Shown one piece after another: positions 14,379 through 22,270 of a DNA stretch of 41,941 bases. The notes under the pieces are model-generated. The model was not told the DNA's origin. It was given only the letters and a program-made list of their open reading frames with translations, and ran no database searches. Source of the DNA: a virus. The translations under genes and the position numbers were made by a program. The number at the start of each line of letters is the position of its first letter. Positions within the stretch are counted from its first letter, which is position 1. The stretch covers positions 1-41,941 of the IMG/VR virus record IMGVR_UViG_3300046453_000132. The stretch is one strand, 5' to 3'.

Positions 14379-14782
14379 CAGTCTACCCGCGTGAGCCTGA
14401 GCTGGAAATCGATGGCGCGCGGGATGCCGCCTGCCAGAACAGTATGGTGCGCCGTATCAAGCTGGTCGATTCGGAAGTGCCCGAGCACTCGACCGCTGCC
14501 GTCGACGAGCGGCCAGTTGCCGCCGGTGTCCGCCATCTCGACCAAGCGGTCGAGCGCGCCGTAGCTGCCGGCGATTTCGGGAACGAGCAACCCGGCAAGA
14601 GTGATCGAATCTTCGCCAGGCCCGACGAACTGCGTAGCGGGGCGCGCCATATGACGCTCGGTCCCCTCATGCCGCCACCCCTGGCTACGTTGAAAATCGG
14701 AATAGGGGATCGTGTCCATGCCGAACAGGAACATGCCTAGCGTCAGAAGCTGGGAGGGCGACATCAGCGGAGCGGAAGCCAT
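14378..14782 (-). CDS. U: Tail terminator-type protein U (P2 gpU family)
   Basis: The 134-residue protein matches gpU: an N-terminal LGMFLFGMDTIPYSDFQRSQ followed by GWRH, and a late RIDQLDTAH. P2 gpU is about 159 residues. It lies between T and D as in P2, is coupled on both sides (shared base at 14782; TGATG at 14378) and acts in tail completion. Confidence 0.9.
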   Translation of the reverse strand: MASAPLMSPSQLLTLGMFLFGMDTIPYSDFQRSQGWRHEGTERHMARPATQFVGPGEDSITLAGLLVPEIAGSYGALDRLVEMADTGGNWPLVDGSGRVLGHFRIDQLDTAHHTVLAGGIPRAIDFQLRLTRVD

Positions 14783-17028
14783 TAGCGATCCTCATAGCTG
14801 CTGAGAGCGTTGCGGGCCTGCAGGCGCTCAAGTTCGCGGCGTACCTCGCGGGCGAGATCCTGGACGTTCATCCCCGGTGTGCCGTGCACATGGATCTCGA
14901 TCGGCACCGACGCTGCGGCTGTAGAACCCTTGCCGGGCGAGCGCGCGGCGGCCGCCATAGGCGTGAGCGATATTGCCCCGGCAGCTGCAATGCCGGTAGC
15001 CATGCGGCTTATCGCGCGCACCGGGCCATGACGTGACCTGTCGATGCCGCGCTCAAGGCCCCCGGTCAGGTGCCCGCCCATGGCCATGAACAGGCGCGAA
15101 GGCGACTTGATACCGAAATACTGCTTGAACGCGGTGACGCCGTTCTTCGCGAGCTGCACAAGCTTCCACGCCAGCGCCATCGGGTTGATGGCCATAAGGA
15201 GGCCCTGCATCATCATGGCCCCGATGTTCTTGAGCCACGCCGGCAGCGCCTGCAAAGACGACTTCACCCATGCGACACCACTGGTGAATGCGGCGCTGAT
15301 CTTGTCCCAATGGGTGTAGACAAGGTAAGCGGCGCCAGCGAGCGCGGCGACGATCAAGGTGATGACCAGGACGATCGGGTTGGCCATCATCATAATCCCT
15401 GCCTGCATGATGCCTCGGGCAAGGAACATCGCCGCTATCCTGATCAGCCCAAAGCCGCGAACTGCCAAACTCCCAGCCTGGACAGCGACCTTGCCGAACA
15501 TGCCGAGGTGCCGCCCGAAGGCGGAGATGCCTTCGACCTTCCGAAAATAGGGAATGATCTTGGCCAGGGGACCAAGCAACCCCCCGAAAGCAAACTTCGC
15601 CGCGCCGAGACCAATTCGCAAGGCAACAAGGCCGGTCAGCAGCTTGACCAAGCTGGACGAAAGCTGCGGGTTCTGTTTTGCCCATGCCCGCATGGAATTC
15701 GCGATCGACACGATCTTTTGCGACGCCGTCATCACCGTGGGGAGCAGGGCCTGCCCAAGTGTGATGTTAAGTGCCTTCAAGGCGTTCATCGCAAGGCCCG
15801 TGGCACCCTCGCTGGTGGCGATGGCGGAAAGGTATTCCTTTTCCATCGATCCCGCGTACTGCGCCTTATCGCCCACCAGCGTGAGATTGTTCTGGAGCTT
15901 GTCGAGGTTGGTGAGCATCGGCGCGATCGCTGCCACCGATTCCGATCCGAACAAATTGGTCAGGATCCCTGCCTGCTGCGCTTTCGGGATTTTGTTGAGG
16001 CGCGTCAGAACATCCGTGATCGCCCCGCCGGCATCCTTTTGCATGCGCTCGGCAAGGCCGGTAGCGCTGAGGCCTAGCCTTTCAAGCGACGCCGCCTGGC
16101 TTTTGGTTGCCGCATCCCCCTTCGTAAGCGCGAGCATCATGTTCTTGATGCCTGTAGCCGCGACTTCCTCCTCGACGCCGACGCTGTTGAGTAGCTGTGC
16201 CATGGCGGCAACCTGCGGCGCAGTGACGCCGGCAACTTTGCCCAGCGCACCGATGCGGGTGACGATGCCGGATACTTCCACTGCCGTGCCGCCATAGGCG
16301 TTCGTGAGAGCGTTTATCTGATTGGAAAGGGTATTCACGCCCTTCTGATTCATCGCGAAGGCGGTGCGCCATTTGGCCATCATGCCGCCGGCCTCGTCGC
16401 CAGAGATGTCGAAGGCCACGCCCATCTTGGCCGCGTCTTGGGCGAAGCCCAGCAGCTCCGCACGCGGAATGTTCGCTCGGCCGGCGGCGGCGACGATCGC
16501 CGCGATACCCTCTGCCGCCATCGGAATGCGCGTGCTGAGCGCTAGGACATCGTCAGACATTTGCGCGAACGCCTTGGGTGATGGGAAATTCACGACCTTG
16601 CGCACGTCGGCCATGGCGCTTTCGAACGTCATGGCCTGGCGTGTCGCGGCGATCAGCGGCAACGACATAGCCGCTCCCGCCAGCACGCCCTCTGCACCCT
16701 TGGCGCGTAAGTCCCTGCCCCGCGCCAGCATCGCCTCCCGGTCGGCATTGATTGCCAAGAGCCGGCGTTGGCGCTGGAGCTGCTGGTTGGCACCCGCGAG
16801 CGAACGTTCAAGCGCCCGCTCGCGGTTGATCAGCTCGGTCATGTTACCCGAACCCGCCTGAATCTCGCGCCGGACGCCCGCCAGTTCTCGGTCGAGCTTA
16901 CGCGCTTCGCCGGTCAGTGAGCGAAGCGAAGTCGAGCCCCGACGTCCGAGGCCCACGATGTTGCGCAGCGCGCCCGACATCTTGTCGACGCCAAGGAAGT
17001 TCACGATCAGGGAAAGGCGGTTGCTCAC
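14782..17028 (-). CDS. T: Tail tape measure protein T
   Basis: The 748-residue protein sets tail length. It has an N-terminal coiled-coil region (LTGEARKLDRELAGVRREIQ and onward), then the TP901-type conserved core with MTFESAMADVRKVV and VEVSGIVTRIGALGKVAGV. Several hydrophobic helices follow in the second half (about residues 440-590). P2 gpT is about 815 residues. The GTG start overlaps the stop of E' (TAGTG), as expected for genes E-E'-T. Confidence 0.93.
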   Translation of the reverse strand: MSNRLSLIVNFLGVDKMSGALRNIVGLGRRGSTSLRSLTGEARKLDRELAGVRREIQAGSGNMTELINRERALERSLAGANQQLQRQRRLLAINADREAMLARGRDLRAKGAEGVLAGAAMSLPLIAATRQAMTFESAMADVRKVVNFPSPKAFAQMSDDVLALSTRIPMAAEGIAAIVAAAGRANIPRAELLGFAQDAAKMGVAFDISGDEAGGMMAKWRTAFAMNQKGVNTLSNQINALTNAYGGTAVEVSGIVTRIGALGKVAGVTAPQVAAMAQLLNSVGVEEEVAATGIKNMMLALTKGDAATKSQAASLERLGLSATGLAERMQKDAGGAITDVLTRLNKIPKAQQAGILTNLFGSESVAAIAPMLTNLDKLQNNLTLVGDKAQYAGSMEKEYLSAIATSEGATGLAMNALKALNITLGQALLPTVMTASQKIVSIANSMRAWAKQNPQLSSSLVKLLTGLVALRIGLGAAKFAFGGLLGPLAKIIPYFRKVEGISAFGRHLGMFGKVAVQAGSLAVRGFGLIRIAAMFLARGIMQAGIMMMANPIVLVITLIVAALAGAAYLVYTHWDKISAAFTSGVAWVKSSLQALPAWLKNIGAMMMQGLLMAINPMALAWKLVQLAKNGVTAFKQYFGIKSPSRLFMAMGGHLTGGLERGIDRSRHGPVRAISRMATGIAAAGAISLTPMAAAARSPGKGSTAAASVPIEIHVHGTPGMNVQDLAREVRRELERLQARNALSSYEDR

Positions 17029-17252
17029 TAGTTGCCTTCCTTGGCTGGCGGATTCATCCGGTTCCAGATGCCAACGGCGCGCTCACGCCATGCGAGCAGT
17101 TCGTCGACGGGCAGCGCCACCAGCTCGCTCAGGGGCCAATGGAAGATTGCCGCGATTTCGGCGATCAGGTCTTCGGTCGATGTTCCGCCATCAGCGCATC
17201 GATCGCCGCGTGCTCCGCCTTCGTCATAAAAAAACCCCGGATTGTTCCGCAA
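17028..17252 (-). CDS. E': E' extension: frameshift-translated part of tail chaperone E+E'
   Basis: This frame holds the P2 GpE' motif (LIAEIAAIFHWPLSELVALP, then VDELLAWRERA). It has no convincing start of its own: the frame opens with a TTG without a ribosome site inside gene E. It is in the -1 frame relative to E and joins it at the T TTT TTT slippery sequence (17228-17234). In P2 and lambda such a fusion (E+E', G-GT) is a minor product that helps assemble the tail around the tape measure. The mature product should be E to about residue 98 fused to this frame. Confidence 0.85.
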   Translation of the reverse strand: MRNNPGFFYDEGGARGDRCADGGTSTEDLIAEIAAIFHWPLSELVALPVDELLAWRERAVGIWNRMNPPAKEGN

Positions 17253-17524
17253 ATCTCGGAGAAATCATCGGGTTCGAGGTTGTCGGATTCGTCGTCGAGC
17301 AGCGGCGGGTCAGTGACGCGCGGGATCAGCTTGAGCATCGCAGTGACGTCCGTGGTGAGGATGTCCTGCAGGGTAATGCCACCGCGAAGCTGGCCAGCCT
17401 TTGGTTTGCGGATGTTGAGCTTGGTGATGCTGGTCGTGCCGCGAATGATAGGCGTCGACAGAGTGACGGTTTTGAAACGGTTCTCGGTCTGAGTGACGGC
17501 GGTGACATCGGTTTGTTCGGCCAT
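17165..17524 (-). CDS. E: Tail assembly chaperone E
   Basis: The 119-residue protein is of the phage tail assembly chaperone family (gp41/gpE type): ENRFKTVTLSTPIIRGTTSI, a P K AGQLRGG block, and an acidic end. The ATG at 17524 has AGGAG eight nt upstream. P2 gpE is 91 residues. The zero frame continues 21 codons past the slippery site, so E alone and the E+E' fusion differ in their ends. Confidence 0.88.
   Translation of the reverse strand: MAEQTDVTAVTQTENRFKTVTLSTPIIRGTTSITKLNIRKPKAGQLRGGITLQDILTTDVTAMLKLIPRVTDPPLLDDESDNLEPDDFSEICGTIRGFFMTKAEHAAIDALMAEHRPKT
17228..17234 (-). promoter_or_regulatory. Programmed -1 frameshift slippery site T TTT TTT
   Basis: Seven T residues on the minus strand are read in gene E as GGT TTT TTT ATG. 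A -1 slip gives GGG TTT TTT TAT, entering the E' frame. This fits the X XXY YYZ rule exactly and lies where P2 has its T TTT TTG site. Confidence 0.8.
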
Positions 17525-17554
17525 GTGCGGGGCTCCTGTGCAGCGGGGCGGAAA

Positions 17555-17630
17555 GGGCCGGGAAGGGGGGAAAGGCTACCGATCCTCCCCGGCCCACCAC
17601 CAGGCGGCGCCCCGCAACGGACCGCCTGGT
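17555..17630 (-). terminator. Tandem GC-rich hairpins between tail tube and E genes
   Basis: Directly after FII a 9-bp stem ACCAGGCGG/CCGCCTGGT (17599-17607 with 17622-17630) is followed on the minus strand by an 8-bp stem GGGCCGGG/CCCGGCCC (17555-17562 with 17588-17595). There is no clean U-run, so these may protect the abundant tube mRNA or attenuate transcription rather than end it. Confidence 0.45.
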
Positions 17631-17652
17631 AGATTTCATGATGTCGGAGGCG

Positions 17653-18162
17653 TCAGCCGAGCAGGATGGCCATGATCTCGGCGTAGCGATCGATGCCGTC
17701 GACCAGGAACACGCCGTTGACCATGTCGATCTCGACCTCGACCACGCCATCGACGACGCGGCGGTAGTAGGCGACAGGCACGGTATACTTGTGCTCGGTG
17801 CCTTCGCCGGGCTTGCCCTTGCCGAGGTCGATTTCGGAAAAGCGGCCGCCGAGGTATATCTCGACCGCCTGCGCGGCGGTGCCGTCGTCGGCGCGATACG
17901 CCGCGACCAGGCGCAGCTGGACGCCGTCGACCGCCGTGGTGCCGAACCTGCGGATCAGCGACGCGGTGTGGCCGCCCATCGTGAGGGTGGCTTCCTGCGC
18001 TTCGAGGCCCATGTCCATCTTGACCGGGCCGAGCATGCCGCCGCCGCGCCAATCGTCGGTGGCGATGGCGAGCTTGGGCTCCTCGAACTCGGCAATCTGG
18101 CCGAGGAAGCTCAGGCCATCGGCGTAGGCGTTGATGTTTACGAGCTTGCGCGGCAGGCCCAT
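17653..18162 (-). CDS. FII: Major tail tube protein FII
   Basis: The 169-residue protein (P2 FII about 172) begins MGLPRKLVNINAYADGLSFL, the usual FII opening, and ends with VDMVNGVF-like strands (EIDMVNGVFLVDGIDRYAEI). It polymerizes inside the contractile sheath to make the tube. It sits 36 nt downstream of the sheath gene and is followed by strong hairpins. Confidence 0.93.
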   Translation of the reverse strand: MGLPRKLVNINAYADGLSFLGQIAEFEEPKLAIATDDWRGGGMLGPVKMDMGLEAQEATLTMGGHTASLIRRFGTTAVDGVQLRLVAAYRADDGTAAQAVEIYLGGRFSEIDLGKGKPGEGTEHKYTVPVAYYRRVVDGVVEVEIDMVNGVFLVDGIDRYAEIMAILLG

Positions 18163-18198
18163 GGCCGGATCCTTTCAGCGGTGGGAAGGGGGCTCGGC

Positions 18199-19353
18199 TC
18201 AGACCAGCTGGTCTGCGAAGTCCGAGTAGTAGAAGTCGGTGATGACCAGCACGACGGTCGGGTTCTCCATCGGCGCGCAAGGCGTGAACTGGAATCGGAA
18301 GGTCGGCTTGCCCACCGCGAGCTGATCGGAGGTGTTGGCGGCGGCGTCGAAGAAGAACTTCGCGCCCACGATCTTCCCGGCCGTAACCAGTGCGCGCGCC
18401 GCCGCGTTCATCTTTTCCAGCAGGTTCTTGATCTGGCCCACGGTGATGGGCTGGTCGATGAAGGGCTGCATAGTGGTGGCGATGACGTCCTGCAGCGCGA
18501 AGCTGGTGCGCACGGCGCTTTCAAAGACGAAGTCCGGCTGTTCGGGACCGGCCGTGGTGCGGTTGCCCCAGAAGCGGTGGCCATCGGTGCGGATGATCGT
18601 GGTGACCGGCGCGTCATTGAGCACGCCGGCATCGGTGGAAGCGTCCAGCAGGTCGAAGTGCACATCCTTCGTGATCGACAGCACGCCGTCCATCGCCACG
18701 TTCGACAGAGTCTTGTGCCACCCGATTTCTTCGTCGATGCGAGCGCGCAGGCCAAGCGCACGGGCGACGGCGTCGCCGGTCCACGTGTTGGTGTCGGGCC
18801 AGATCAGCATTAGCTCGCGCGCCGCAAAGTTGTCGCGGTAGAGGACGGCAGCAGCGATGTCGGCGCCGATCGCGCGGGCATAGACCATGCCGCGCAGCTT
18901 CTTGGCGGTGATGACCAGCTCGGTCGTGACGGCCAAGGTATCGAGGCCGGGTGCGCCGATGATGCGCGGGCGGATGCCGACCAGGCTCTCGGCCGCCAGC
19001 AGCGCCTGCAGGCCGGTGTACGTGTTGCCGTCTGTGGCACCGATCACGTTGGCGTCAGTTTCCGCCGACGTTGCGCCTTCCGCCACGCGCACGACCACGA
19101 CGATGGGGCTGGCCTGATCGCCAATCGCCTCGAGCGCCTTCTTCAAGGTGCCCAGGCTGCCCGCCTTGCCGGCGGCGACGTCGACGTTGGTCACCAGGAC
19201 CGGGGTGTTGAGCGGGAAGGCGGCGTCGATCTCGGCCGCGACGTCGTCAGGACCGGCCTTGGTGGTGGCGATCAGGCCGATCACCGCCATGCTGGACGGC
19301 GTGACGGTGACGGTGCTGTCGGACGATTCGGTAAGGGTCAGGCCGTGGGTCAT
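18199..19353 (-). CDS. FI: Tail sheath protein FI
   Basis: 384 residues from ATG 19353 (P2 FI about 396). It is a contractile sheath protein with SMAVIGLIATTKAGP near the start, the conserved centre RDNFAARELMLIWPD and the C-terminal subunit-contact part (FEFTP-like FRFQFTPCAPMENPT). The longer frame upstream overlaps W and was not used. It starts 10 nt after W. Confidence 0.95.
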   Translation of the reverse strand: MTHGLTLTESSDSTVTVTPSSMAVIGLIATTKAGPDDVAAEIDAAFPLNTPVLVTNVDVAAGKAGSLGTLKKALEAIGDQASPIVVVVRVAEGATSAETDANVIGATDGNTYTGLQALLAAESLVGIRPRIIGAPGLDTLAVTTELVITAKKLRGMVYARAIGADIAAAVLYRDNFAARELMLIWPDTNTWTGDAVARALGLRARIDEEIGWHKTLSNVAMDGVLSITKDVHFDLLDASTDAGVLNDAPVTTIIRTDGHRFWGNRTTAGPEQPDFVFESAVRTSFALQDVIATTMQPFIDQPITVGQIKNLLEKMNAAARALVTAGKIVGAKFFFDAAANTSDQLAVGKPTFRFQFTPCAPMENPTVVLVITDFYYSDFADQLV

Positions 19354-19363
19354 GGGACGTGCC

Positions 19364-19714
19364 TCAGCTGGCGATAGGGATGGAAAGGGTGACTTGCGCG
19401 TTGGGCGCGGCGACGTCGGTGCGCTTCCCCGAGATCGCGATCGCAAGGTTGCCCGCCGCGAAGCTGCCCGAAATGTCGATCTTGGCGATCGAGATGCGCG
19501 GCTCCCACTGGCGGATTGCGACAGCGGTCGCCGCGCGCAGGAGCATGACGGTGGCGGCGTTGATGGGGCGGTCGATCAGGTCGAACAGCAGCGAGCCGAA
19601 GTCACGGCGCATGATGCGCGTGCCCAACGGCGTGCACAGGATCTTGCCGATCGACTGCGCGAGGTGCGCGGTGCCCTCTAGCTGCTTTCCGGTGGTGGCG
19701 TTCATCCCGATCAT
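19364..19714 (-). CDS. W: Baseplate wedge protein W (gp25-like)
   Basis: 116 residues (P2 gpW about 115), matching the GPW/gp25 family: AHLAQSIGKILCTPLGTRIM, RRDFGSLLFDLID, and a C-terminal VTLSIPI strand. It forms part of the baseplate wedge that holds the sheath. A second ATG at 19705 is possible. Confidence 0.92.
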   Translation of the reverse strand: MIGMNATTGKQLEGTAHLAQSIGKILCTPLGTRIMRRDFGSLLFDLIDRPINAATVMLLRAATAVAIRQWEPRISIAKIDISGSFAAGNLAIAISGKRTDVAAPNAQVTLSIPIAS

Positions 19715-19726
19715 GGGGATGACCAG

Positions 19727-19784
19727 AGCGCTATCGCTCGCGTTTTATCTAGGGGGTGCCGGGGTAACGGCAGGCGCTACCCCG
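19727..19784. other. Hairpin-rich gap between V and W
   Basis: The 85-bp gap holds GAGCG-CTAT-CGCTC near 19727 and a 6-bp stem GGGGTA/TACCCC around 19763-19784. Such structure matches the hairpins after other structural genes here. The purpose is not clear, and the TTTTA near the first stem is on the wrong strand for late transcription. Confidence 0.35.
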
Positions 19785-19799
19785 CTGCTCCGGCAGGCC

Positions 19800-20354
19800 T
19801 TAAGCGGGAGTGCCTGTCTGTGCGCCGCCCGCTTGTACGCCGCCATGCTTATGGTTCTTGAGGCTGATGCCGCCGCCGAGCACGTCGTCGCTGGCGGTGA
19901 GCGTACCCTCCACGGTCACGTCCCCCCGGATCGTCAGGCCGCCGGGCGCTTCGATCAAGGCCGTCCCGCCGGCCGGCAGAATGGCGGTAAGCGCGTGGCC
20001 CTCAGGGTCGTAGGCGATGCGCGCGCCGTCTTCGAACTCGATCAGCTCGGTTAAGCCGGCCGCCGGTAGCGGAAACGCATCCTGGTCGATGCCGGCGAGT
20101 GCCACGGCTGCGGCCAGCTGGCCATCGGGACAGATGAGGATCACCTGTTCCCCGACGCTGGGCGGGCTCCATACACGCGTCTTCCCGCACCGAGGTGCAA
20201 GCCAACGGATCGGTGGTGTTGTGGCCCCGCCGTCTTCGTCATCTTCGTCGCCGTAGAGCACCGTGCAGCGCCTCGCGGCGAGATCCACCGAGGCGATCGT
20301 GCCGAGACGGATCAGCTCGGACACGTCGGCGGGGATGTCTTCCTGGTCCCTCAT
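19800..20354 (-). CDS. V: Baseplate spike protein V
   Basis: 184 residues (P2 gpV about 211). It has an N-terminal OB-like part (LIRLGTIASVDLAARRCTVL), a beta-helical middle, and near the end NHKHGGV, the HxH motif that binds iron at the spike apex in P2 and phi92. It pierces the outer membrane. Here V and W are separated from J and I by the fibre and lysis genes, unlike in P2. Confidence 0.93.
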   Translation of the reverse strand: MRDQEDIPADVSELIRLGTIASVDLAARRCTVLYGDEDDEDGGATTPPIRWLAPRCGKTRVWSPPSVGEQVILICPDGQLAAAVALAGIDQDAFPLPAAGLTELIEFEDGARIAYDPEGHALTAILPAGGTALIEAPGGLTIRGDVTVEGTLTASDDVLGGGISLKNHKHGGVQAGGAQTGTPA

Positions 20355-20917
20355 GGCGCGGGTTTAGCAAGACCGGACTGGATCAGCCCCTGGGCCCACT
20401 CGTAGGCGGCAGCGAGGTCGACGTAGTATCCGTCGCAGGCGAGGAGATCGGTTTCGTCCGTCGCCACGAGGGCGGGCTCGGTTGCACTTGCAGAAACCGG
20501 GGCACCGAGATCATCGGTGGTGCGGGCGGAAGCGACGACACCGCCGCCGGACCGCAGGCGGCGACCAGCGATGTAAGCGCGCAGGCCAGCATTGTCGGCC
20601 GCCAAGGCATCGTGCGTGGATTGGGCATTGGAAGCGATCTCCTGTGATTTGTGCTCGGCCGCAGCGGTTGCAGCCTTCGCTGCATCGATTTGGTGCAGCC
20701 AGTCCGCATGGTCAGCCTTGCGGCCGCTCTTTTCGGCCGCCAAGGCGACACGGACTTTGTCACGCTCACCTAGCGCATCCTGCTTCCCGCTCCACTGCCA
20801 CCAAGCGAGGGTCAGCAGCACCGCGCAGGCGCATGGCCACGGATGTCGCACAGTCCATGCCAGAATGCCGGAGATGAGCGCGCGGATTCCGCCCAAAAAC
20901 GAGAGCAGGAGCTTCAT
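20351..20917 (-). CDS. Rz-like inner-membrane spanin
   Basis: 188 residues from ATG 20917, coupled to the endolysin stop by ATGA. An N-terminal membrane anchor (about residues 24-42, PWPCACAVLLTLAWWQW) is followed by a long charged helix of coiled-coil type (LGERDKVRVALAAEKSGRKA and beyond). This is the i-spanin layout. Its place after the endolysin and the embedded Rz1-like frame support the call. The sequence family itself is not recognised with certainty. Confidence 0.7.
   Translation of the reverse strand: MKLLLSFLGGIRALISGILAWTVRHPWPCACAVLLTLAWWQWSGKQDALGERDKVRVALAAEKSGRKADHADWLHQIDAAKAATAAAEHKSQEIASNAQSTHDALAADNAGLRAYIAGRRLRSGGGVVASARTTDDLGAPVSASATEPALVATDETDLLACDGYYVDLAAAYEWAQGLIQSGLAKPAP
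20383..20610 (-). CDS. Rz1-like outer-membrane lipoprotein spanin embedded in Rz gene
   Basis: In another frame inside the Rz-like gene, an ORF from about ATG 20610 encodes a short signal-like segment (MLACALTSLVAAC) with lipobox VAAC at 20556, then a proline-rich chain (SSLPPAPP, QPSPPSW, SLPPTSGP). Embedded, proline-rich lipoproteins are typical Rz1 o-spanins. It could be a chance shadow frame, since GC-rich DNA favours proline in alternative frames. Confidence 0.45.
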   Translation of the reverse strand: MPWRPTMLACALTSLVAACGPAAVSSLPPAPPMISVPRFLQVQPSPPSWRRTKPISSPATDTTSTSLPPTSGPRG

Positions 20918-21501
20918 GCGGCACCCTGCAGGCAGATCGCACGTTCCCGGTTCCGGCGTGCGGTCAGACCCGCGACGGGGCGCAGTATCCCGTTGACCCG
21001 CGCCTTGTTCCACATTCCGAAGGCATCGCAGCCGGCGCGCCATTGCCCGGCGTTGAACCGCTTGGCGACGCTGGAGCCGCAATAAGCGCCGACGCCGATA
21101 TTGTAGGCGAGCAGCACGGCAGCGACGCGTTGATGATCCCGGCCATCGCGGGCGAGTGTGGGCGTGCAGCGGATCACGCCTTGAGCGTGGACCGCCAACT
21201 CGCGCTCGAGCAGCGCAGCACACTGCGCGTCGGTATAGCGCTGGCCCATCTTCACGCCCTTGGTGATGCCATCGCACGCGGTGGGTACGTTCGCGATGTC
21301 GAGATACGAAGTCAGATATTGCGGACCCGCGATGTGCGTCACCGTGGCGGTGCCATCGGCCGCCACCTCGGCGCGCACGATGCGACCGCTTTCTTCCTTC
21401 GGCGTTTCCACCAGGAGCATGCCGGCAGACAGCAGGCCGACGATCGCGGCGAGGGTGCCACCCTTTACCGTCGAAGAAAGCGGCTTGGGTTCTTGTGACA
21501 T
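20914..21501 (-). CDS. GH24-type lysozyme-like endolysin with N-terminal membrane segment
   Basis: 195 residues from ATG 21501. A hydrophobic N-terminal helix (TLAAIVGLLSAGMLLV) suggests a signal-anchor-release endolysin. The catalytic part keeps YLDIANVPTACDGITKGV, QRYTDAQCAALLEREL and AAVLLAYNIGVGAYCGSSVA. By T4 lysozyme numbering the Asp (Asp68) and Thr (Thr74) are present, but the place of the catalytic Glu is Gly59. So it is probably muralytic by family, with an unusual active site. Confidence 0.8.
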   Translation of the reverse strand: MSQEPKPLSSTVKGGTLAAIVGLLSAGMLLVETPKEESGRIVRAEVAADGTATVTHIAGPQYLTSYLDIANVPTACDGITKGVKMGQRYTDAQCAALLERELAVHAQGVIRCTPTLARDGRDHQRVAAVLLAYNIGVGAYCGSSVAKRFNAGQWRAGCDAFGMWNKARVNGILRPVAGLTARRNRERAICLQGAA

Positions 21502-21503
21502 GG

Positions 21504-21734
21504 TCAGCCTTCCTTTCGCTGAGTGATCCGCAGTGCGATCGCGACGGCGGCGAGGGCAACGCCCACAAAGGGTTGCGCCCAGCTCGGCAGCAGGGCGACG
21601 ACGTGTGCGAAGCCGCTCGGGTCGGTTGCGGCCCAGCTGGTGACAACGCCGCCCACGACGGCGAACTGCACGCTGGACCACTTCCACCAATGGCAGGCGC
21701 CGGGAACCAAGCGTCCCTTGATCCTGTCGATCAT
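21504..21734 (-). CDS. Putative holin, 76 aa
   Basis: The protein has two hydrophobic segments (SVQFAVVGGVVTSWAA and FVGVALAAVAIALRI), a short basic tail (TQRKEG) and a tryptophan-rich N-terminus (CHWWKWSS). It lies directly before the endolysin and is coupled to the upstream small membrane gene by ATGA. Holin or antiholin is the natural reading by place and shape. Confidence 0.65.
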   Translation of the reverse strand: MIDRIKGRLVPGACHWWKWSSVQFAVVGGVVTSWAATDPSGFAHVVALLPSWAQPFVGVALAAVAIALRITQRKEG

Positions 21735-21928
21735 GCTTCGGGCTCCCTTCGTTTGATGAACCGCTGCACGGTCTCGGTTTCGTAGATGCGGATCGCGGTC
21801 CACATGATGGTCAGCAGGGACGCGACGGCCGGCAGCACGCTGATGAGGCTCCCCAAGAGGGCGGTGAATGAGAGGGCATCCAGCCCGAACTTGATGCCGT
21901 CGGGGACGTGCTCGAGGAGGTGCTTCAC
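21731..21928 (-). CDS. Small membrane protein of lysis cassette (holin/antiholin partner), 65 aa
   Basis: Starts at GTG 21928, overlapping the upstream stop (GTGA). One long hydrophobic region (ALLGSLISVLPAVASLLTIM, about residues 23-45) is followed by a charged end (RRFI-like RFIKRREPEA). With the next gene it makes a holin pair of the kind common in P2-like phages. Confidence 0.6.
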   Translation of the reverse strand: MKHLLEHVPDGIKFGLDALSFTALLGSLISVLPAVASLLTIMWTAIRIYETETVQRFIKRREPEA

Positions 21929-22212
21929 GGCGAGGGCTCCCCACTACCGTTTGCCACTTCCAGCAGCGCGTCCTCCAAAGCGATCTTTCGCACGATGGGT
22001 GCTCGATCGCCGGGGAGAAGGATCACATTCGAGGCGATCCAATCCAGATCTTCAACGTCGTCCTCGCGCAACAGCAGGTCGCCGTTCTGTGCGTCCGCGA
22101 CATCATTGATCGCGCGCGTCGCGCCGTAGTGCTCGCGTAGCGTGTCGGCGTGTTCCGCCGCGCCGACGCCGTGGATGAGCAGGATGGCTAGGCAGGTTTC
22201 GGTCATTGTCAT
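21925..22212 (-). CDS. Hypothetical protein, 95 aa
   Basis: An acidic protein (NGDLLLREDDVEDLDWIASN) without membrane or zinc motifs. ATG 22212 or 22206 may start it. It lies between the tail-associated protein and the holin genes. No family is recognised. Confidence 0.5.
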   Translation of the reverse strand: MTMTETCLAILLIHGVGAAEHADTLREHYGATRAINDVADAQNGDLLLREDDVEDLDWIASNVILLPGDRAPIVRKIALEDALLEVANGSGEPSP

Positions 22213-22270
22213 GTTCCAGTGTGAGGGATCGACGCGGGGGCGACCGAGCGATATGCGGCGGGGCGGGCCG

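Noticed and set aside
19727-19750. GAGCG-CTAT-CGCTC hairpin followed by TTTTA as a terminator
   Set aside because: The U-run is on the plus strand, while all transcription here is on the minus strand.
20351-21646. 431-codon minus-strand frame upstream of and including the Rz-like gene
   Set aside because: Only the last 188 codons look like protein. The front part is a shadow of the endolysin gene.
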